A DNA stretch of 64,000 nucleotides from Lyngbya aestuarii BL J (GCF_000478195.2 NZ_AUZM01000008.1:1-64000); one strand, 5' to 3'. Shown: positions 33,085-43,525, counted from the stretch's first letter. A program made the numbers and translations. The notes: generated by a model from the letters alone, not told the origin.

Positions 33085-33229
33085 ATGGTTCTGAGATGAT
33101 TTGTCTTCCACTTTCAGCCTGTTTTTTTCGTAGATGATCGCAAATTGCCTGTAAATCATAATTAAAAGACTGAGCATATTCTTCTCGAATTCTATAAATC
33201 TCATCAAGAACACTATCCTTCCACATCAT
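33050..33229 (-). CDS. Antitoxin of PIN module, 59 aa
   Basis: Below usual ORF limits: MMWKDSVLDEIYRIREEYAQ...LRKKQAESGRQIISE is a paralogue of the product at 32293-32493. The gene overlaps the end of the PIN gene by 17 bases, so the two are translationally coupled, toxin first. Identity as antitoxin is inferred from this arrangement. The 3' end abuts the HNH remnant. Confidence 0.7.
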   Translation of the reverse strand: MMWKDSVLDEIYRIREEYAQSFNYDLQAICDHLRKKQAESGRQIISEPFKPRKQPNKTR

Positions 33230-33701
33230 TTCCTCCCATCAACTCATAAGGTGTACAAAGTATTGGTAGTTCATATCCAGCATCAACGCTAATTTGCGAT
33301 AGTTTCTTCTGAATCTGAGCATTAGCAATATGTTTACAATTCCACGTTAGCAAATAATCTAATCCATAAACTGTAGCGATCGCAATATGAAGTGCATCAT
33401 TAGCGGCTTTAGGTGGAAGGTTGCTTCTAGCGAGAAACTCAACGGCTAAATCCTGAACAGCTTGATTGACTTCAAGTAATGAAAAATCACGCAAAATTTC
33501 CAGTCGTTTAGTTGCTATTTCTACATCACCTTGTGCTACCTCATCTAAAACAATTTGAGAAATATAAAGAGTAAACTGCGATCGCGGAGTTTCCCACCAT
33601 TCCCGTGTGATTTCAGAGTTCGCCATCAAAATCAGATTATTACTAATTCTAACAGTTAGATAGCCAACGATGCTAGTGTCGATGTAGACAGTTTCGGTCA
33701 T
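33213..33701 (-). CDS. PIN-domain ribonuclease toxin (VapC-like)
   Basis: A PIN fold with acidic metal ligands: YIDTSIVGYL at the N-terminus, DEVAQGD in the middle, and AANDALHIAIATVYGLDYLLTWNCKHIAN, where the Asp residues of 'NDALHIA' and 'LLTWN' are typical. Members of this family cleave RNA and are neutralised by a co-encoded antitoxin. The toxin gene comes first and overlaps a small downstream gene (33050-33229). Confidence 0.82.
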   Translation of the reverse strand: MTETVYIDTSIVGYLTVRISNNLILMANSEITREWWETPRSQFTLYISQIVLDEVAQGDVEIATKRLEILRDFSLLEVNQAVQDLAVEFLARSNLPPKAANDALHIAIATVYGLDYLLTWNCKHIANAQIQKKLSQISVDAGYELPILCTPYELMGGNDVEG

Positions 33702-33835
33702 AAAGTTCTTCTCGATATACCCACATAATACAGCTTAACCATGCTGCACGATCACTGAAAACACTCGTCAACTGCATATCCTCGACACCCCAAAAAATAT
33801 GAGTCAGTGACCGAACATTCAAGGAGATCTATATA

Positions 33836-35986
33836 ATGAAGCGGTTACTCTCTAGCCTAACTCTGACCGGATACTTTCTCACCGCTGCAATTGTACCCAA
33901 TATCCTCAATTCCCAAACCGTTACCGCCCAAGCCAACACCGAATTATTCTACACCTTTTATGGTCAACCCATTCCCCTCAATTTACGACAAGATGCGATC
34001 GCCGTTTCCTTCCGCGAAACTCCACCCTCCACCTCACGCAGTCGCAGTTTCACCCCCAATATTCCCCTCTATTTACAACTTCAGCAAGACTTAGAAAATT
34101 CCGGTAGCGGTTCTCGCACTCGGGGAAGCAGTACACCCACCGTCAAAATAGACGTACAACCCCTCGGAGAACGTTACGCCATCGTCACCGTTCCTCCCAA
34201 TAGCCCCGACACTCTCACTCAACAAATTCGTCAACAGTCCTACGTTGAGAATACCTTACCCGTACTTTCTTTAACTGAAAACCCACAAGAAAAGTCTCAA
34301 ACCGTCATACTTCCCAACGAAATTTTAGTCAGTTTTGACCCCGATTTTTCCACCCGAAACATTCAATCTTTACTCAACCGTTATAACTTAGAAATTATTC
34401 GACCCCTACAATTTACACCGAACAATTATCTCATCCGTTCTCAAACTCAACAAGGCACCGAAATTATCAACGTTTCCAACCAACTCGCCCGTATTTCCGG
34501 AGTCCAGTCCGCCACCCCCAATTTTGTTCAATCCCTCAATTATACTGTTGAAGATATTGCCTCCAACTCAACCGCTTCAACCAATAGAAACCGTTTGGAA
34601 CAGGCGATCGCTTCCCTTCCCAAAATCGAAGCCGAATACCAAAGTCAACTCCTACCCCTCGCTTGGCACCTCAACAGCACCGCCCAGCGGGGTCGCTATC
34701 GCACCCGCACCGATATTCGGGCGACGGAAGCCTGGAAGCACAGCAACGGCGGAGAGGGCGTTGTGGTGGCGGTATTGGATAGTTTAATTCAGTGGGATCA
34801 TCCCGACTTGGCTGAGAACTTGTATACCGCTTCTAAGCTTTCTAACCCTCTCCCTGGAGAAACCCACGGTTGGGACTTTACCAGCAAAACAGCGGCGTGT
34901 TCGGAACCGTCAAAACGCTGTGTTCCGGGCGACCCCGATACCCGCATTAGCCAAGCCGAACTGGAACTGGTGCGCCCTCACTTTCAAAATACCTTCCAAC
35001 TCACCGATGAAGAATTGTTGGAAAACTACGGACGTTTAGCCAACTCTATCAAGCGTCATAATTCTAGCTTATCAGAATCGGAAATTGCCGAGCAAGTTCG
35101 CGATCGCATTCGTCGTCAAATTGCATCGGAATTTCACGGTACCTGGTCTGCGGGAGTCATTCTCGCCCAACCGGAAGCCGGACAGGGAGCGGTGGGTGTC
35201 GCCCCCAAAGCGAAGTTGTTACCCGTGCGGGTGTTTGGGTTGGGTGGAGAAATTGACGCCGCCCGGTTAATTGAGGCGATCGGTTACGCTGCTGAACGGG
35301 ATGTGGATGTGATTAACTTAAGTTTGGGGAGTGTATTGCCCCATCAAGCCTTAGCCGATCAGGTATTTCGGATTATTGACGCCCATCCTCAGTTGGTTAT
35401 TGTCGCGTCTGCGGGGAATGAAAAACTCGATGGGGTGTCTTTTCCGGCAGCTATTCCGGGGGTAATTTCTGTGGGAGCGACGAATTTGGAGGGAAAACGG
35501 TCTTTCTACAGCAGTTATGGCGGACGGTTGGATGTGATGGCACCGGGCGGAGAAACTGAACTTAATCCTGATGGTGGTATTTTAACAACGGGCGGAACCT
35601 GGGTGCAAGGATTTTGGCAGGGTATCCCAGAAGCGGAGAAGTCTTGGGCGGTGGCGCTCGATCCGTTGGGACGGTACGTTCAGGTACAGGGAACCTCTTT
35701 TTCGGCGCCCACAGTGGCGGGAGTGGTGGCGTTGATGCGGGGGGTAAATCCTCGTTTGAGTCGAGACTCCCTAATTTCAATTCTCAGAGAAACAGCAAGT
35801 TATGATTCATTGAGTTTATCTCAATCGGAAATGAATCGTTATCGTCTGCAAAAGAGTGTGGGATTAACCTTAAAACAAGACCGTTTATCGGGGATTTTTC
35901 CCCTACCCGAACCTGTTTCTGCCGAACAATATTTCTTTGGGAAAGGGTTAGTTAATGCCGAAGCTGCGGTTAGAAAAGCAAAGTAA
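33836..35986 (+). CDS. Secreted subtilisin-like serine protease (S8)
   Basis: The N-terminus (LLSSLTLTGYFLTAAIVPNIL) is a signal peptide. A pro-region of about 270 residues with an inhibitor-like segment is followed by the S8 domain: catalytic Asp in VVVAVLDSL, His in SEFHGTWSAG and Ser in QGTSFSAPTVAGVVAL. An insertion of about 90 residues with RRQIASEFHG context separates Asp and His. It probably degrades extracellular or cell-surface proteins. GGAG lies before the ATG. All three catalytic residues are intact. Confidence 0.9.
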   Translation: MKRLLSSLTLTGYFLTAAIVPNILNSQTVTAQANTELFYTFYGQPIPLNLRQDAIAVSFRETPPSTSRSRSFTPNIPLYLQLQQDLENSGSGSRTRGSSTPTVKIDVQPLGERYAIVTVPPNSPDTLTQQIRQQSYVENTLPVLSLTENPQEKSQTVILPNEILVSFDPDFSTRNIQSLLNRYNLEIIRPLQFTPNNYLIRSQTQQGTEIINVSNQLARISGVQSATPNFVQSLNYTVEDIASNSTASTNRNRLEQAIASLPKIEAEYQSQLLPLAWHLNSTAQRGRYRTRTDIRATEAWKHSNGGEGVVVAVLDSLIQWDHPDLAENLYTASKLSNPLPGETHGWDFTSKTAACSEPSKRCVPGDPDTRISQAELELVRPHFQNTFQLTDEELLENYGRLANSIKRHNSSLSESEIAEQVRDRIRRQIASEFHGTWSAGVILAQPEAGQGAVGVAPKAKLLPVRVFGLGGEIDAARLIEAIGYAAERDVDVINLSLGSVLPHQALADQVFRIIDAHPQLVIVASAGNEKLDGVSFPAAIPGVISVGATNLEGKRSFYSSYGGRLDVMAPGGETELNPDGGILTTGGTWVQGFWQGIPEAEKSWAVALDPLGRYVQVQGTSFSAPTVAGVVALMRGVNPRLSRDSLISILRETASYDSLSLSQSEMNRYRLQKSVGLTLKQDRLSGIFPLPEPVSAEQYFFGKGLVNAEAAVRKAK

Positions 35987-36130
35987 GAATTCAGTCGAAG
36001 AAACTTCGGGGGTTGAGAAGATTTGATTGGAGTACCAAACTTCCAGTGTCAACCCGAATACCTTTCGGGAATTGCAGTGCGATTGGCTCCGCTAGTGCGC
36101 TCTCTTGGTCGGCGTTCCCTAAGATTGCAA

Positions 36131-36176
36131 ACTTCGCTCTCTTACGTTGGCGTAGCCTGCCGCAAAGCGGCTTACT
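36131..36176. repeat. Cyanobacterial interspersed repeat remnant
   Basis: GTTGGCGTAGCCTGCCGCAA and surrounding palindromic sequence match the 'GCGTAGCCTGCC...GGCTTA' type of dispersed cyanobacterial repeat. It lies in the decayed stretch 35987-36268, which has no intact gene. Confidence 0.45.
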
Positions 36177-36268
36177 TCCTTCAATGCGGGGAACCCGCGC
36201 AATCACAATCGAACCCATTAATAAGTTTTGTTCTCGGTGCGGTGACTGGTTAATTATCGGTTTTAGCG

Positions 36269-36996
36269 ATGAACAACTGGCAAACGCGATCGCATCACAA
36301 ATTATCGGATGAAGGTTTCGTGGTTCAACTTGAGTCTTTCGATGAGAAGTGGAATGTCAGGGCAAAAAACTTATCGGGTCATCACTTCACAACCGATATT
36401 TTAAACTGTGCTGATTCCAACTTTACACAGTTTCCCAAAGGTTATGAACCCCCGCTAGTTTGACAATTTAGTGAACGCAAATCCGCCAATCAATTTGGTG
36501 AGGAGTTAATCACGGTGGGTTTGGCATCAAAATTTGATGTTACCGATGATGGCATTCTAACCATTCACGACCCCAAGATTCACAACGAATTAGACGTTTA
36601 GTTGAAACTGAAACGCTAGAGAAAGAACAAATTAGTGACGTTTGTTATCGACGGGGTGATGTGCTGGTCATTAGTTTTAAAACGCAAAAATTGAGGAATG
36701 AATGGAAATACTTTTTTGATGTTTGGTTGCATTCCGCCAATATTAAAACCCAGGATTACTCCCGAATTGATGAGTTAAAATTCTCGCTCAGTGTCATTAA
36801 CTATGCGGCAATTGGCGATGACGAAAAGACTTATTGGGAAAGGATAAAGCAGATTGATTTTACCCTAAAATCGGAGGAAGTAGAACAGCAGCGCTCACTT
36901 GAAAGTTTAGATAAATTTCAACAGGCGGACAGCGAAATCCCAACCTCAAACGAACAAATCATAGATGTTACGGGAATTCAGGCAACCGTACTGTAG
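36269..36996 (+). pseudogene. Decayed gene of unknown family
   Basis: A frame begins MNNWQTRSHHKLSDEGFVVQ, is interrupted by TGA at 36461, and continues in the same frame as RKSANQFGEELITVGLASKFD...DPKIHNEL. It then shifts frame near 36595 into RRLVETETLEKEQISDVCY...SFKTQKLRNEWKYFFDVWL and ends at 36996. The pieces look protein-like across the breaks, suggesting one or two former genes. No family recognised. Confidence 0.45.
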
Positions 36997-37042
36997 TCAG
37001 CAAAAATGGCATCTACTTGAACTTGTAAATGGAGAACAAATT

Positions 37043-37249
37043 ATGAGAAACCCAGAACAAATTTTACAGCAAACGAATCAATTGGCGAGGGAATTTGCTC
37101 AAATTATTGGCTATGAAATCCTCAACCCCAATTTAAACTTTTGGGAAGGGACGCATCCCCGATTACAGATGTGTTGGAAAATGGCTCGTGCCGCTCAGAT
37201 AGCATTAACTGATACTGACCCCGAAGACGCAATAGCCGAGTTGGATTGA
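37043..37249 (+). CDS. Small hypothetical protein, 68 aa
   Basis: The ATG at 37043 follows GGAGAAC. The product (MRNPEQILQQTNQLAREFAQ, HPRLQMCWKMARAAQIAL, DPEDAIAELD) is helical with no recognised family. It lies among decayed genes and may itself be a survivor or a fragment. Confidence 0.5.
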   Translation: MRNPEQILQQTNQLAREFAQIIGYEILNPNLNFWEGTHPRLQMCWKMARAAQIALTDTDPEDAIAELD

Positions 37250-37369
37250 TTCGTTAACAACCAGGAGATTTAGGAAACTATCCGACCCTAAAAGTGATCC
37301 TGAATCTGCCAGGTTAAATTGAAAAAAGCTTCAAGATTAGAGTCAACAATTAACGTTTAACACGCATAG

Positions 37370-38097
37370 ATTTTCGGAGGTATTCTGATAAATTTTCAGC
37401 GCACACCCGCCCAGAAAAAAGCTCAAGAGTTAGCCGTCTATCTGCGGAATGAAAACCCGAATTTTAACTATTTAAGGAGTCTGTTTAAATACTTGTGTCA
37501 AGAGTTGAAGCTGCAATCTCCCTCGACCTCACAACATTCACGAGAGATAACAATACCCACCTCGGAAGAAATTCAACGCTATTATCAAGCGATTGAAAAT
37601 AACTCAACTGTACAGGAAAGGGTCATTCTTAAAACGTTGTTGTATACAGGAATCCGTCTCGGTGAACTGGTTAATATCCAATTAACTGACATCGATTTTG
37701 ACTCTCAGCAAATCCTCATTCGTTCGGAGCGAGGTCAAGATAGAATTGTTCTATTTCCTGTGAATTTTAAAGACCTTTTGGCGATGCAGGCTGACCCCAT
37801 GAGTCAACAGCAAGCTACTTACTTATTTGAATCCCCTCAACATCATAAGTGTCCTGTTTAGCAAGTCCCATTCATCCTAAAAATAGTTGTACAAAAATCC
37901 GGGTTAAATCCGTTGATAAACCCCTACAAAATCCGTATTTTTTTCATCAACTGGTTTCAAAAAAAGGGGTTGACAATGCTTTTATTCAATACTTTTTTGG
38001 GTTTTCAATTCAGCAGTCTTTGATATTTGACTCACCGCCGAGTCTTCAGGAGATTCAAGAAATTTACAATCGGGCGATGACAGACTTCCCCGTGTGA
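37370..38097 (+). pseudogene. Tyrosine recombinase (Xer/integrase family), decayed
   Basis: An SAM-like N-terminal segment (AQKKAQELAVYLRNENPNFN, YLRSLFKYLCQELKL) leads to the catalytic start YTGIRLGELVNIQLTDIDF, with the first active-site Arg. After ESPQHHKCPV the frame ends (37861). A degenerate C-terminal part follows in another frame (FHQLVSKKGVDNAFIQYF), where the HxxR box and the Tyr motif are lost. GGAGG at 37376-37380 is followed after seven bases by ATA (37388), so the original ATG has probably mutated. Confidence 0.7.
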
Positions 38098-38276
38098 AGG
38101 TTGGTTGAGTATTTTTAGGGGCTGGATGTACCAATCATTCAGCAATAGGAAGCTTTTTCCAGAAAAGTTTGTAGTTATTTTTTTCAAACAACAACTAACT
38201 ATTAACCTCTTGAACACTTTTTCCGAATTGTATAGTATAATAAGAACAATTATTCACCTAAAAATTGAATAAAACC

Positions 38277-39533
38277 ATGAAAATTATACACACCGCAGAT
38301 TTACATCTGGGTCGAACAATCGGTGATGAGAAAAAGTCGATAAATGAAGAAATCAATTACGCCCTCAATCAAATTCTAGACCGGGTAAGCTCAGGCGATA
38401 TCGAAGGTTTGAGTAAGATAATAGATGATTGTGAATCTCAATCAGTCGAACTGCTTGAAGGATTAAAAAATATAGAATATTTAACAAGTTTACCTGAAGA
38501 TGAACGGTTAAACAAGCTGGAAGAACTCAAAAGCGAAACCGTTAAACTTCGCCAAGCGACAAGGGATTTCCATGCAAAATATATGGAATTGAATAAAATT
38601 CTGGCGGATGCTAAGAACGAACAAACCACCGCTTTAACTCGTTTACAGACCAAACAGGAACAGATTAAAGAAATTGATGAAAAGCTTTGTAAATCAATCC
38701 AAGATTGGGAAGCATTGCTTGCAGAAAAAGGCTGGTCTGAAGGGGATTTTCATTCGGCTTATACTTTAATTCCACAGCACAAACAATTGGCTAAACAAGT
38801 CAAGGATTTTGACACGAACCAATTGATTCTCAGCGAACGTATTTCTAACTTAAAGTCGGACTTAACAGAGCAAAGTGTTGATATTAAATAGTTCGAGAAT
38901 ATTCGGCGTGAAGTTAATGAAATGGATAACAAAATAGAAAGTGTTCGTCAACTTATATTTGATTGGAAATCCCGGCTACAAAAAGATGCTGAGGATAGAC
39001 TGAAAAAAGGGGATTTAGAAAATAGGTTGAAACAAACTCAGGTTGAATACGATGACTATGCAACCCTGAAAAAGCACTTACAACCCGCCCAGTTTTTAAC
39101 CGATATTCTCAATAAGTTTGAGGCGGAGTTACTGCAAAATGCTTCGGTACATCTCTATAATTTAAGCGACGGTCAATTTCAGTTTAGACTGGGTGAAGGC
39201 GGTTATGAAATTATTGATAGCCATTGCGGGGATGATGTGCGACCCGTCTCTTCTTTATCGGGGGGCGAAACGTTTCAAGCTTCTCTAGCGTTGGCTTTGG
39301 CTTTATCAGAACGATTTAATCGGGGACGAAATCAAGAGTTTTTGTTCATAGATGAAGGATTTTCGAGCGTCGGGGTCAATGATTTAGATCGAGTTGTAGA
39401 TACTTTAATTGGGTTTAAGATTGGCGGTCAAATGATTGGTGTAATCAGTCATGTTCCCGAAATTGCTGAAAGAATTGGTCGAGAAATTCAAGTGATTAAA
39501 AAAGCGACGGGTTCGGAAATTAAAATTTATTAA
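38277..39533 (+). pseudogene. sbcD-sbcC deletion remnant with internal stop
   Basis: The frame opens with MKIIHTADLHLGRTIG, the SbcD (Mre11-type nuclease) start with its first metal-binding Asp and His, then passes directly into SbcC/Rad50-type coiled coil. Most of SbcD and the SbcC Walker A half are missing. A TAG at 38889-38891 interrupts the same frame, which resumes and contains the SbcC C-terminal ATPase (LSGGETFQASLALAL signature, FLFIDEGFSSVG Walker B). The parent complex repairs DNA hairpins; this remnant cannot. Confidence 0.82.
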
Positions 39534-39613
39534 CCCATGCACAGTTACAGATTCCTCCGCCATACTGCGATCAGGAGTCAGATCTTTTAATGTTTGTAAG
39601 TATTTCCAAACAA

Positions 39614-42600
39614 TCATTCTTTACAAAGATGTTTGTATTCATCCTTATTGGATAAATTTCTCAAATAGGGACGTAGCTGACTGCAACCGCGTTTGAGTAA
39701 ATCATCTAAATCCAGATTCCACAATGCTACTACACCCTTTTGATCGCCAGAAACTATTTTTTTGGAGTCCGGACTGAAACTAACGCTCAAAATATAACTA
39801 TTACTTTGAAAGGTTGCGAGTTCATCACCTTTTAGATTCCATAACTTGATGGTAAAGTCACTGCTACCAGAAGCAATCATTTTACCATCGGGACTAAAAC
39901 TTACAGCAAAAACCCAGCCTTTATGACCCCTAAAGGTTCGTATTAGTTTTCCATTGAGGTTCCAGAGTTTAATTGTGTTGTCATTGCTAGCAATCGCTAT
40001 CATTTTACCATCAGGACTAAAACTTACATCCTTGACGATATCCGTATGCCCCTTAAAGGTTGCAAGTAGATTTCCATCTAAATCCCAGAGTTTAGCTGTA
40101 GTATCATGACTGGCAGTCGCTATCATTTTACCATTGGGGCTGAAACTTAAGCGATTAACAGTATCATTATGAGCTTCAAAAGTTTTCAATAACTCTCCAT
40201 CCGTACTCCACAATTTAACAGTTTGATCAACGCTAGCGGTTGCCAGGATTTTACCATCGGGACTGAACTTTACAGTTGTAATCTCGTCTTCGTGACCTTG
40301 TAAACTCTGGAGTAGCTTTCCACTTCTGTTCCAAATTTTAACAGTTTTATCAGCGCTAGCAGACGCGATTTTTTGACCATCAGGGCTGTAAACTACATTC
40401 CAAATTTTATCTGTATGCCCGTTAAAAGTTTGAATTAAATTCCTATTTAAGTCCCAAATTTTTATGTTTTTATCGGCACTAGCAGAAACAACATTTTTAC
40501 CATCGGGGCTAAAGTTTACGCTGCTAACCTCATTATTGTGTCGCCCTAAAGAATTTCCTTGTCTGTTCAGGTTCCAAAGTTTTACAGTAGTGTCTATAGA
40601 ACTTGATGCCATAATTTCTCCATCGGGACTCACCTCTATTTCTGTAATTGTACCGATATGCGCTTTCCACTTTTGAATTAATTCACGCTCTTGAAAATTC
40701 CAAAGGTATATAAATCCATCTGTAGTCCCCGATATTAACGTCTTATTGTCATTAGAAAAAGTCACCCAGGTAATGGGTTGCTCATGTGATAAACTCTCGA
40801 TCAGAGTACCATCAATATCCCAGATTTTTACCGTATCATCAGCACTCCCCGTTGCTAACAGTTTGCCATCGGGACTAAAGTTTGTTATAAAAATCCAGTT
40901 TTTATGTCCTTGTAAAACATTGATGAGTTTTCCCTCTAAAGTCCGAATTTCAACTGTATTGTTTTTACCGGGACTGGCAATTAATTTGCTATCCGGGCTA
41001 AATCTTACCGACATAGACCAATCATTTACGTTTGGAAAAACTTGCAGTTCTTTACCTTCTAAATCATAAATGAATATACCCTCTTTGCTACCCAAAGCAA
41101 TTTGTTCACCATCAGGACTAAAGGTTACACCTGAAACTGCCAAGTTGGGATTGAAAAACTCTTTAATAAGTTTTCCATTCAAATCCCATAATCTAATTTT
41201 TTTGTCCTCGCTAGCCGAAACCAGAATATCAGCTTTGGGGCTAAAACTGACATCATAGACTCTACCATTATGGGGAATTGTTCTGATTTTATCTCCTTTT
41301 AAACTCCAGATGTTTACGGTTTGATCGTAACTAGCAGAAGCGAGAATTGTACCATCTTGATTAAAACTCACACCTCTAACCCAGTGTCTATGACCTTGTA
41401 GATGATTAATTTCTCTATTCCCATAAACGGTTTTTTGTAATGCTTGTAATACTTTTGCTTGAGTATTGATAGGAACAAATAACTGCCAACTTTTTAATAA
41501 ATTTCCAGCCGATATGCTATCCCTCAATGCTTCTAGTTGATGTTCGCCTAAAGAGAACTGAGCCTGGGAAGATGCACTTAAAGATTCAATGGTTTTAATA
41601 TTGGAATTTTTAGTTTGATTTAGAGCAAATAAAAATAACCCGCTCAACACAATAATAAAAGTTACCAAAACCCGATTGGCTTTCTTTTGTTGCTGAAGTT
41701 CTCTCTGTCTGCTTTCTTCTTCTCGCCGTTTATTTTCCTCAATGACCTGTTCGCTAGCTTTTACTAAAGCTGATATACTTGAGTCAATACCCAACTCAAT
41801 AACATCAGGACTGTTGAGCCAACCTTGTGCTTCCGCCAGTTGCACTTCATCCAACAAACCCCCGTTACCTTTCCCCAAGCGTTCCCACTCTTGAGCTTTT
41901 GCTTCTAGGCGTCTGCGGATTAATTCGGCTTCTCGACGTTCGGTGAGCCATTGCTGTAAAGTCGGCCAACCGCTTATTAAGGCTTCATGGGCAATATCGA
42001 CTTTACGAGTAGAATTTTCTCCACCACTGAGGGTCAGTAGGCGACAGTTGACCAAATGGGATAATGTTTTTTCAAATAAGTAAGGATCGTTTCCTGCACG
42101 CAGGGCATTTACAGGTTGCTGGCGACGGGTATCGGCTCGTCCTTCTCCAAACTGCACCAAACGCAAAAAAATGCGACGGGTGATCGCTTCTTGCTCGGGG
42201 TTCTCTTGTTTCAAGTTGATTAAAGCCGCATTAGCATGACGGGCGATCGCCACTTGTAATCCGGTCAGTTTATTGTTTCCCAATGTATCATAATCTTTGC
42301 GAGAAAGCACCAAGATTTCATAAGCTTTTAGAGGCAAAAATCGTCGCTGTAATTTCTCCCACAACAGTACCAAAGTCTCTTGAATTAAGGGTAAAACACC
42401 TGGTTCGCCCATCGCATCTTTGACCAAACGTTCGACCAAAGCTGATTCTATAAATACGCCCACATTGTCAGCCGGTTTTAAAATTGCCTTTTGTAACCCG
42501 CTTTCATTGAGAGGAACAACTTCCAACCGATGTAACTGGATATTTTCCCAGAGGGGACTTTGCATCAAGTCGCCATAAAAATCGGCTCGAACTGTTAAAA

Positions 42601-43486
42601 TTAAATAGCAGGTGTCAAACTCCAGCAATTCTAACAATGCTTGTTGAAACTCTTGGTTTCCGGTGTGGGAAATTGTAAACAGTTCCTCATATTGGTCTAT
42701 AATTAATAGCAAGCGTTGAGCATCAGGCTGAGTATTTAGGGCTTCTGTAACGGCTAAAAAGAAGTCTGTTTGTTCGCTTCCTAAAGTCAATTTTAGGGTG
42801 GTTAAAGGATGTTCACCGGGGCGCATTGTGCGTACCAACCATTCACCCGAACCGAAGCGTTTACTTTGGCGGAGTTTAGGAAGTAACCCGGCAAATATCA
42901 AAGAGGATTTTCCACTACCGCTAGAACCAATAACTGTGATCAACTGATGTCGATACAGATGGTCTAAAAGTTCTTCTACTTCCTGTTCGCGTCCAAAAAA
43001 GCGATCGCTATTTGATTCGTCAAAGGGTATCATTCCCGGATAGGGACACTCGGGTTTTGCTGGAACTGGAGAAACTGGACGTTTTAAATCTGCACAAAGA
43101 CGTTCTATCGCCTTAAGCCATTTAGTTTCATCGGTTGCATCCAGAGGAGTTAACGTCTTCAAGCGTAAAGGCAGTTTAACGGGGTATAAAATCAAAGGAA
43201 TAACAGGCCAAGAGGCGGTTTCTAAACCATAACTTTGACCTAATAAGTCAACGAACTCGCTGAAGTTATCAACTAAATAAGCAGGAGAGATAATTAGTAA
43301 GGTACGATAGCTATTTACAATTGCATTTTCAAATTCTTTTAGACGGGGTACGCCCAAGGTAAATGCAGCTTCCCAATGGTAGCGTATATCAGCTTGATTT
43401 AAACTATCTAGTAAGTAGCCTTCTACCCACGCTTCATCTACCTCTGCGTAGGAAATGAACAAATCGTATTTTGTTCTCTGTGTCAT
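39614..43486 (-). CDS. TIR-STAND NTPase-WD40 protein, 1290 aa
   Basis: Residues 5-135 form a TIR-like domain (YDLFISYAEVDEAWVEGYL, TLLIISPAYLVDN). The glutamate that usually follows the 'SPxYLxSxWC' region is not at the normal position, though acidic residues are nearby, so NADase activity is uncertain. Residues about 150-580 are an nSTAND1-type NTPase: FFGREQEVEELL, Walker A GSSGSGKS at 187-194, LLLIIDQYEELF Walker B. A single membrane helix near 605-625 and 14 WD40 repeats (two seven-bladed propellers) follow. Such proteins are candidate sensors that oligomerise on ligand or phage cues. Confidence 0.85.
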   Translation of the reverse strand: MTQRTKYDLFISYAEVDEAWVEGYLLDSLNQADIRYHWEAAFTLGVPRLKEFENAIVNSYRTLLIISPAYLVDNFSEFVDLLGQSYGLETASWPVIPLILYPVKLPLRLKTLTPLDATDETKWLKAIERLCADLKRPVSPVPAKPECPYPGMIPFDESNSDRFFGREQEVEELLDHLYRHQLITVIGSSGSGKSSLIFAGLLPKLRQSKRFGSGEWLVRTMRPGEHPLTTLKLTLGSEQTDFFLAVTEALNTQPDAQRLLLIIDQYEELFTISHTGNQEFQQALLELLEFDTCYLILTVRADFYGDLMQSPLWENIQLHRLEVVPLNESGLQKAILKPADNVGVFIESALVERLVKDAMGEPGVLPLIQETLVLLWEKLQRRFLPLKAYEILVLSRKDYDTLGNNKLTGLQVAIARHANAALINLKQENPEQEAITRRIFLRLVQFGEGRADTRRQQPVNALRAGNDPYLFEKTLSHLVNCRLLTLSGGENSTRKVDIAHEALISGWPTLQQWLTERREAELIRRRLEAKAQEWERLGKGNGGLLDEVQLAEAQGWLNSPDVIELGIDSSISALVKASEQVIEENKRREEESRQRELQQQKKANRVLVTFIIVLSGLFLFALNQTKNSNIKTIESLSASSQAQFSLGEHQLEALRDSISAGNLLKSWQLFVPINTQAKVLQALQKTVYGNREINHLQGHRHWVRGVSFNQDGTILASASYDQTVNIWSLKGDKIRTIPHNGRVYDVSFSPKADILVSASEDKKIRLWDLNGKLIKEFFNPNLAVSGVTFSPDGEQIALGSKEGIFIYDLEGKELQVFPNVNDWSMSVRFSPDSKLIASPGKNNTVEIRTLEGKLINVLQGHKNWIFITNFSPDGKLLATGSADDTVKIWDIDGTLIESLSHEQPITWVTFSNDNKTLISGTTDGFIYLWNFQERELIQKWKAHIGTITEIEVSPDGEIMASSSIDTTVKLWNLNRQGNSLGRHNNEVSSVNFSPDGKNVVSASADKNIKIWDLNRNLIQTFNGHTDKIWNVVYSPDGQKIASASADKTVKIWNRSGKLLQSLQGHEDEITTVKFSPDGKILATASVDQTVKLWSTDGELLKTFEAHNDTVNRLSFSPNGKMIATASHDTTAKLWDLDGNLLATFKGHTDIVKDVSFSPDGKMIAIASNDNTIKLWNLNGKLIRTFRGHKGWVFAVSFSPDGKMIASGSSDFTIKLWNLKGDELATFQSNSYILSVSFSPDSKKIVSGDQKGVVALWNLDLDDLLKRGCSQLRPYLRNLSNKDEYKHLCKE

Positions 43487-43496
43487 AGTAAGCTTA

Positions 43497-43516
43497 CCCC
43501 CGACTAAAGTCTTGGG
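43497..43516. other. IS200/IS605-type end hairpin (tnpB 3' side)
   Basis: Imperfect hairpin CCCC-GACT-AA-AGTC-TT-GGGG located 10 bases beyond the tnpB stop and 10 bases before the TIR-STAND start. Position and structure fit the right end, where the guide RNA of TnpB would be encoded. Confidence 0.5.
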
Positions 43517-43525
43517 GCATTCGCA

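Noticed and set aside
32962-33213. 83-aa minus-strand ORF
   Set aside because: It is out of frame with the 59-aa antitoxin, which is supported by its paralogue at 32293-32493.
35990-36268. Several overlapping ORFs of 75-99 aa on both strands
   Set aside because: They cross dispersed repeat sequence and show no consistent protein-like pattern; treated as decayed intergenic DNA.
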